Assembly (NCBI GenBank): GCA_005878685.1
Contig: VBLN01000260.1
Location: 912-7,370 of the forward strand
DNA from: Deltaproteobacteria bacterium
GTDB taxonomy: Bacteria; Desulfobacterota; Binatia; UBA9968
Length of the DNA stretch: 6,459 nt
Reading direction: 5' to 3'
Shown: positions 5,378-6,459 of the stretch, piece by piece
How positions within the stretch are numbered: the stretch's first letter is position 1
How the letters are laid out: every line of letters starts with the position of its first letter
The notes under the pieces: model-generated
The model's database searches: none
What the model saw: only the letters and a program-made list of their open reading frames with translations
Told to the model about the DNA's origin: nothing
Program-made: the position numbers and the translations under genes

Positions 5378-6459
5378 ATGAGCGCCGCGGAGACTCAATC
5401 GCTGCTCGACGCTGCGCGAAAGCTCGCCCCCATGATCCGGTCCTGCGCCGATCGGATCGAGGTCGACCGGGAGCTGCCGCGCCCGCTCTTCGAGGCGCTG
5501 GCCGACGCCGGCTTGTTCCTGCTGGTGCTTCCACGCTCCCTGGGCGGCGCGGAGCTGGACTTACCAACCTACGTCGAGGTGCTCGAGGAGATCGGGAAAG
5601 CCGACGCCAGCACCGCTTGGATCGTCAATCAGTGCGCTGTCTTCGCGACCTACGCGTCACGGATGCCGCGTGACGTCGCTCGCTCGATCTGGATCGACAC
5701 GCCGCGCAGCGTCGTCGCGAACACGCCCGTCCCGACGGCCCGGGCGGTCGTGGTACCTGGCGGTTACCGGGTCACGGGCCGCCAGGGCTTCAGCACGGGT
5801 TGCCGGCACGCCTGCTGGCTGGCGGCGCGCGCCCTGGTCCTCGAAAACGGCCAGCTGAGGCTCCAGGACCGTCAACCCGAGCAACTCTACCTGTTCGTGC
5901 CCGTGGCCGAGGCCGAGCTGTTGGACACGTGGCAAGTCCGGGGCATGCGTGGGACGGGGACCTACGATTTCGCCGTGAACGATGTCTTCGTGCCTGCGGA
6001 GCGCACGGTTCTCCAGACCGGCGCTCCTCTGCTGGAGACCGGACCGCTTTATCAGATCCCCCGGAGCTTGCTGTTCGCCGCGGCCGATGGCGCGATCGCC
6101 TTGGGAGTGGCCCGCTCTTGCCTCGCCGAGTTCCTTGAGTTGGCTGGCGCAAAGACACCGCGGCTCATGCAGGCGACGCTCCGCGATCAGCCGCTGGTTC
6201 AAGGCGCCGTCGGCCACGCCGAAGCCGACCTCCGATCCGGACGCGCCTTCCTGACCGAGGCGGTCCGCGAGATCTGGACCGAGGCTACGTCGGCCGGAGC
6301 AGCCACCGCGGACCGGCGCGCGATCCTGCGCCTCGCCACCACACACGCGATTCGACTGGCGGTCCAGGTCGTCGACACCGTCTATAACGCCGCCGGCGTG
6401 ACGGCGATCTACGAGGGAAACCTAATCCAGCGCCACTTCCAGGACATTCACGTAATCAG
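5378..6459 (+). CDS. acyl-CoA dehydrogenase family / HpaH-like flavin monooxygenase, 3' end cut by window
   Basis: Open for 360 codons from ATG 5378 to the window edge; family members are about 380-400 aa, so only the tail is missing. Domain order is that of acyl-CoA-dehydrogenase-fold flavoproteins: an N-terminal helical domain with RELPRPLFEALADAGLFLLV (31-50) and EEIGKADASTAWIVNQ (70-85), a middle beta domain with GRQGFSTGCRHACWL (134-148) and VRGMRGTGTYDFAVNDVFVP (187-206), then the C-terminal four-helix domain ending GNLIQRHFQDIHV. The SGC-x-H-A-x-W-like and QRxxxDIHV signatures resemble the HpaH/HsaA/DszC monooxygenase branch, whereas IYEG (344-347) resembles true dehydrogenases, where that Glu is the catalytic base. 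Oxygenation of an aromatic or sulfur compound and alpha,beta-dehydrogenation of an acyl-CoA are both possible. The ribosome site is weak (GGA about 9 bases upstream). Third codon positions are strikingly GC-rich compared with the solute-binding gene. It is probably cytosolic and separately transcribed. Confidence 0.85.
   Translation, partial: MSAAETQSLLDAARKLAPMIRSCADRIEVDRELPRPLFEALADAGLFLLVLPRSLGGAELDLPTYVEVLEEIGKADASTAWIVNQCAVFATYASRMPRDVARSIWIDTPRSVVANTPVPTARAVVVPGGYRVTGRQGFSTGCRHACWLAARALVLENGQLRLQDRQPEQLYLFVPVAEAELLDTWQVRGMRGTGTYDFAVNDVFVPAERTVLQTGAPLLETGPLYQIPRSLLFAAADGAIALGVARSCLAEFLELAGAKTPRLMQATLRDQPLVQGAVGHAEADLRSGRAFLTEAVREIWTEATSAGAATADRRAILRLATTHAIRLAVQVVDTVYNAAGVTAIYEGNLIQRHFQDIHVI

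Noticed and set aside
5657..6346. 229-codon minus-strand frame within the flavoprotein region
   Set aside because: It is a shadow in GC-rich DNA; the plus frame shows continuous acyl-CoA-dehydrogenase-fold motifs.
1..6459. CRISPR array, tRNA, transposase or phage element
   Set aside because: No regularly spaced repeats of CRISPR length, no tRNA-like cloverleaf, and no transposase, integrase or phage motif was seen on either strand.

Overview
The window reads as bacterial chromosome. No plasmid, phage, tRNA, rRNA or CRISPR element is visible. Gene content is an LLM-class flavin oxidoreductase, a bicupin, an unusual alpha/beta hydrolase, periplasmic solute-binding proteins and an acyl-CoA-dehydrogenase-fold flavoprotein. 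With fairly high GC, this fits an uncultured soil or sediment bacterium of the Deltaproteobacteria/Binatia/Rokubacteria kind. That placement is a guess from gene flavour and was not tested.

Left arm, minus strand: three genes read leftward from about 2768 in the order MurR/RpiR-type regulator (1926-2768), LLM-class oxidoreductase (908-1906) and alpha/beta hydrolase (849 to the window edge). The gaps are 19 and 58 bases, so this is probably one operon. The hydrolase is cut by the left edge, and its nucleophile elbow has Thr where Ser is expected.

Centre: a 123-base divergent control region (2769-2891) carries two mirror-image promoters. Each is TTGACA, 15 bases, then GATAAT. An imperfect inverted repeat, a good candidate operator for the regulator, lies over the regulator's own start.

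Right arm, plus strand: a bicupin (2892-3950) is followed after a short gap by a periplasmic solute-binding protein (about 3992/4020-5006). The reading frame of the latter is broken exactly at the signal peptide: a perfect Shine-Dalgarno and ATG are one base out of frame with the body. After it come AT-rich heptamer repeats (5010-5060), a decayed minus-strand tail of a second, unrelated ABC substrate-binding protein (5064-5193), an unassigned stretch, and a GC-rich acyl-CoA-dehydrogenase/HpaH-like flavoprotein (5378 to the window end, truncated).

Working model (inference): regulator, oxidoreductase, hydrolase, bicupin and binding protein form one regulated unit for capture and breakdown of a small organic compound. 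The RpiR protein would respond to a phosphorylated or acidic intermediate and control both arms from the shared region. The substrate cannot be named from sequence. The flavoprotein at the right end is probably a separate transcription unit.
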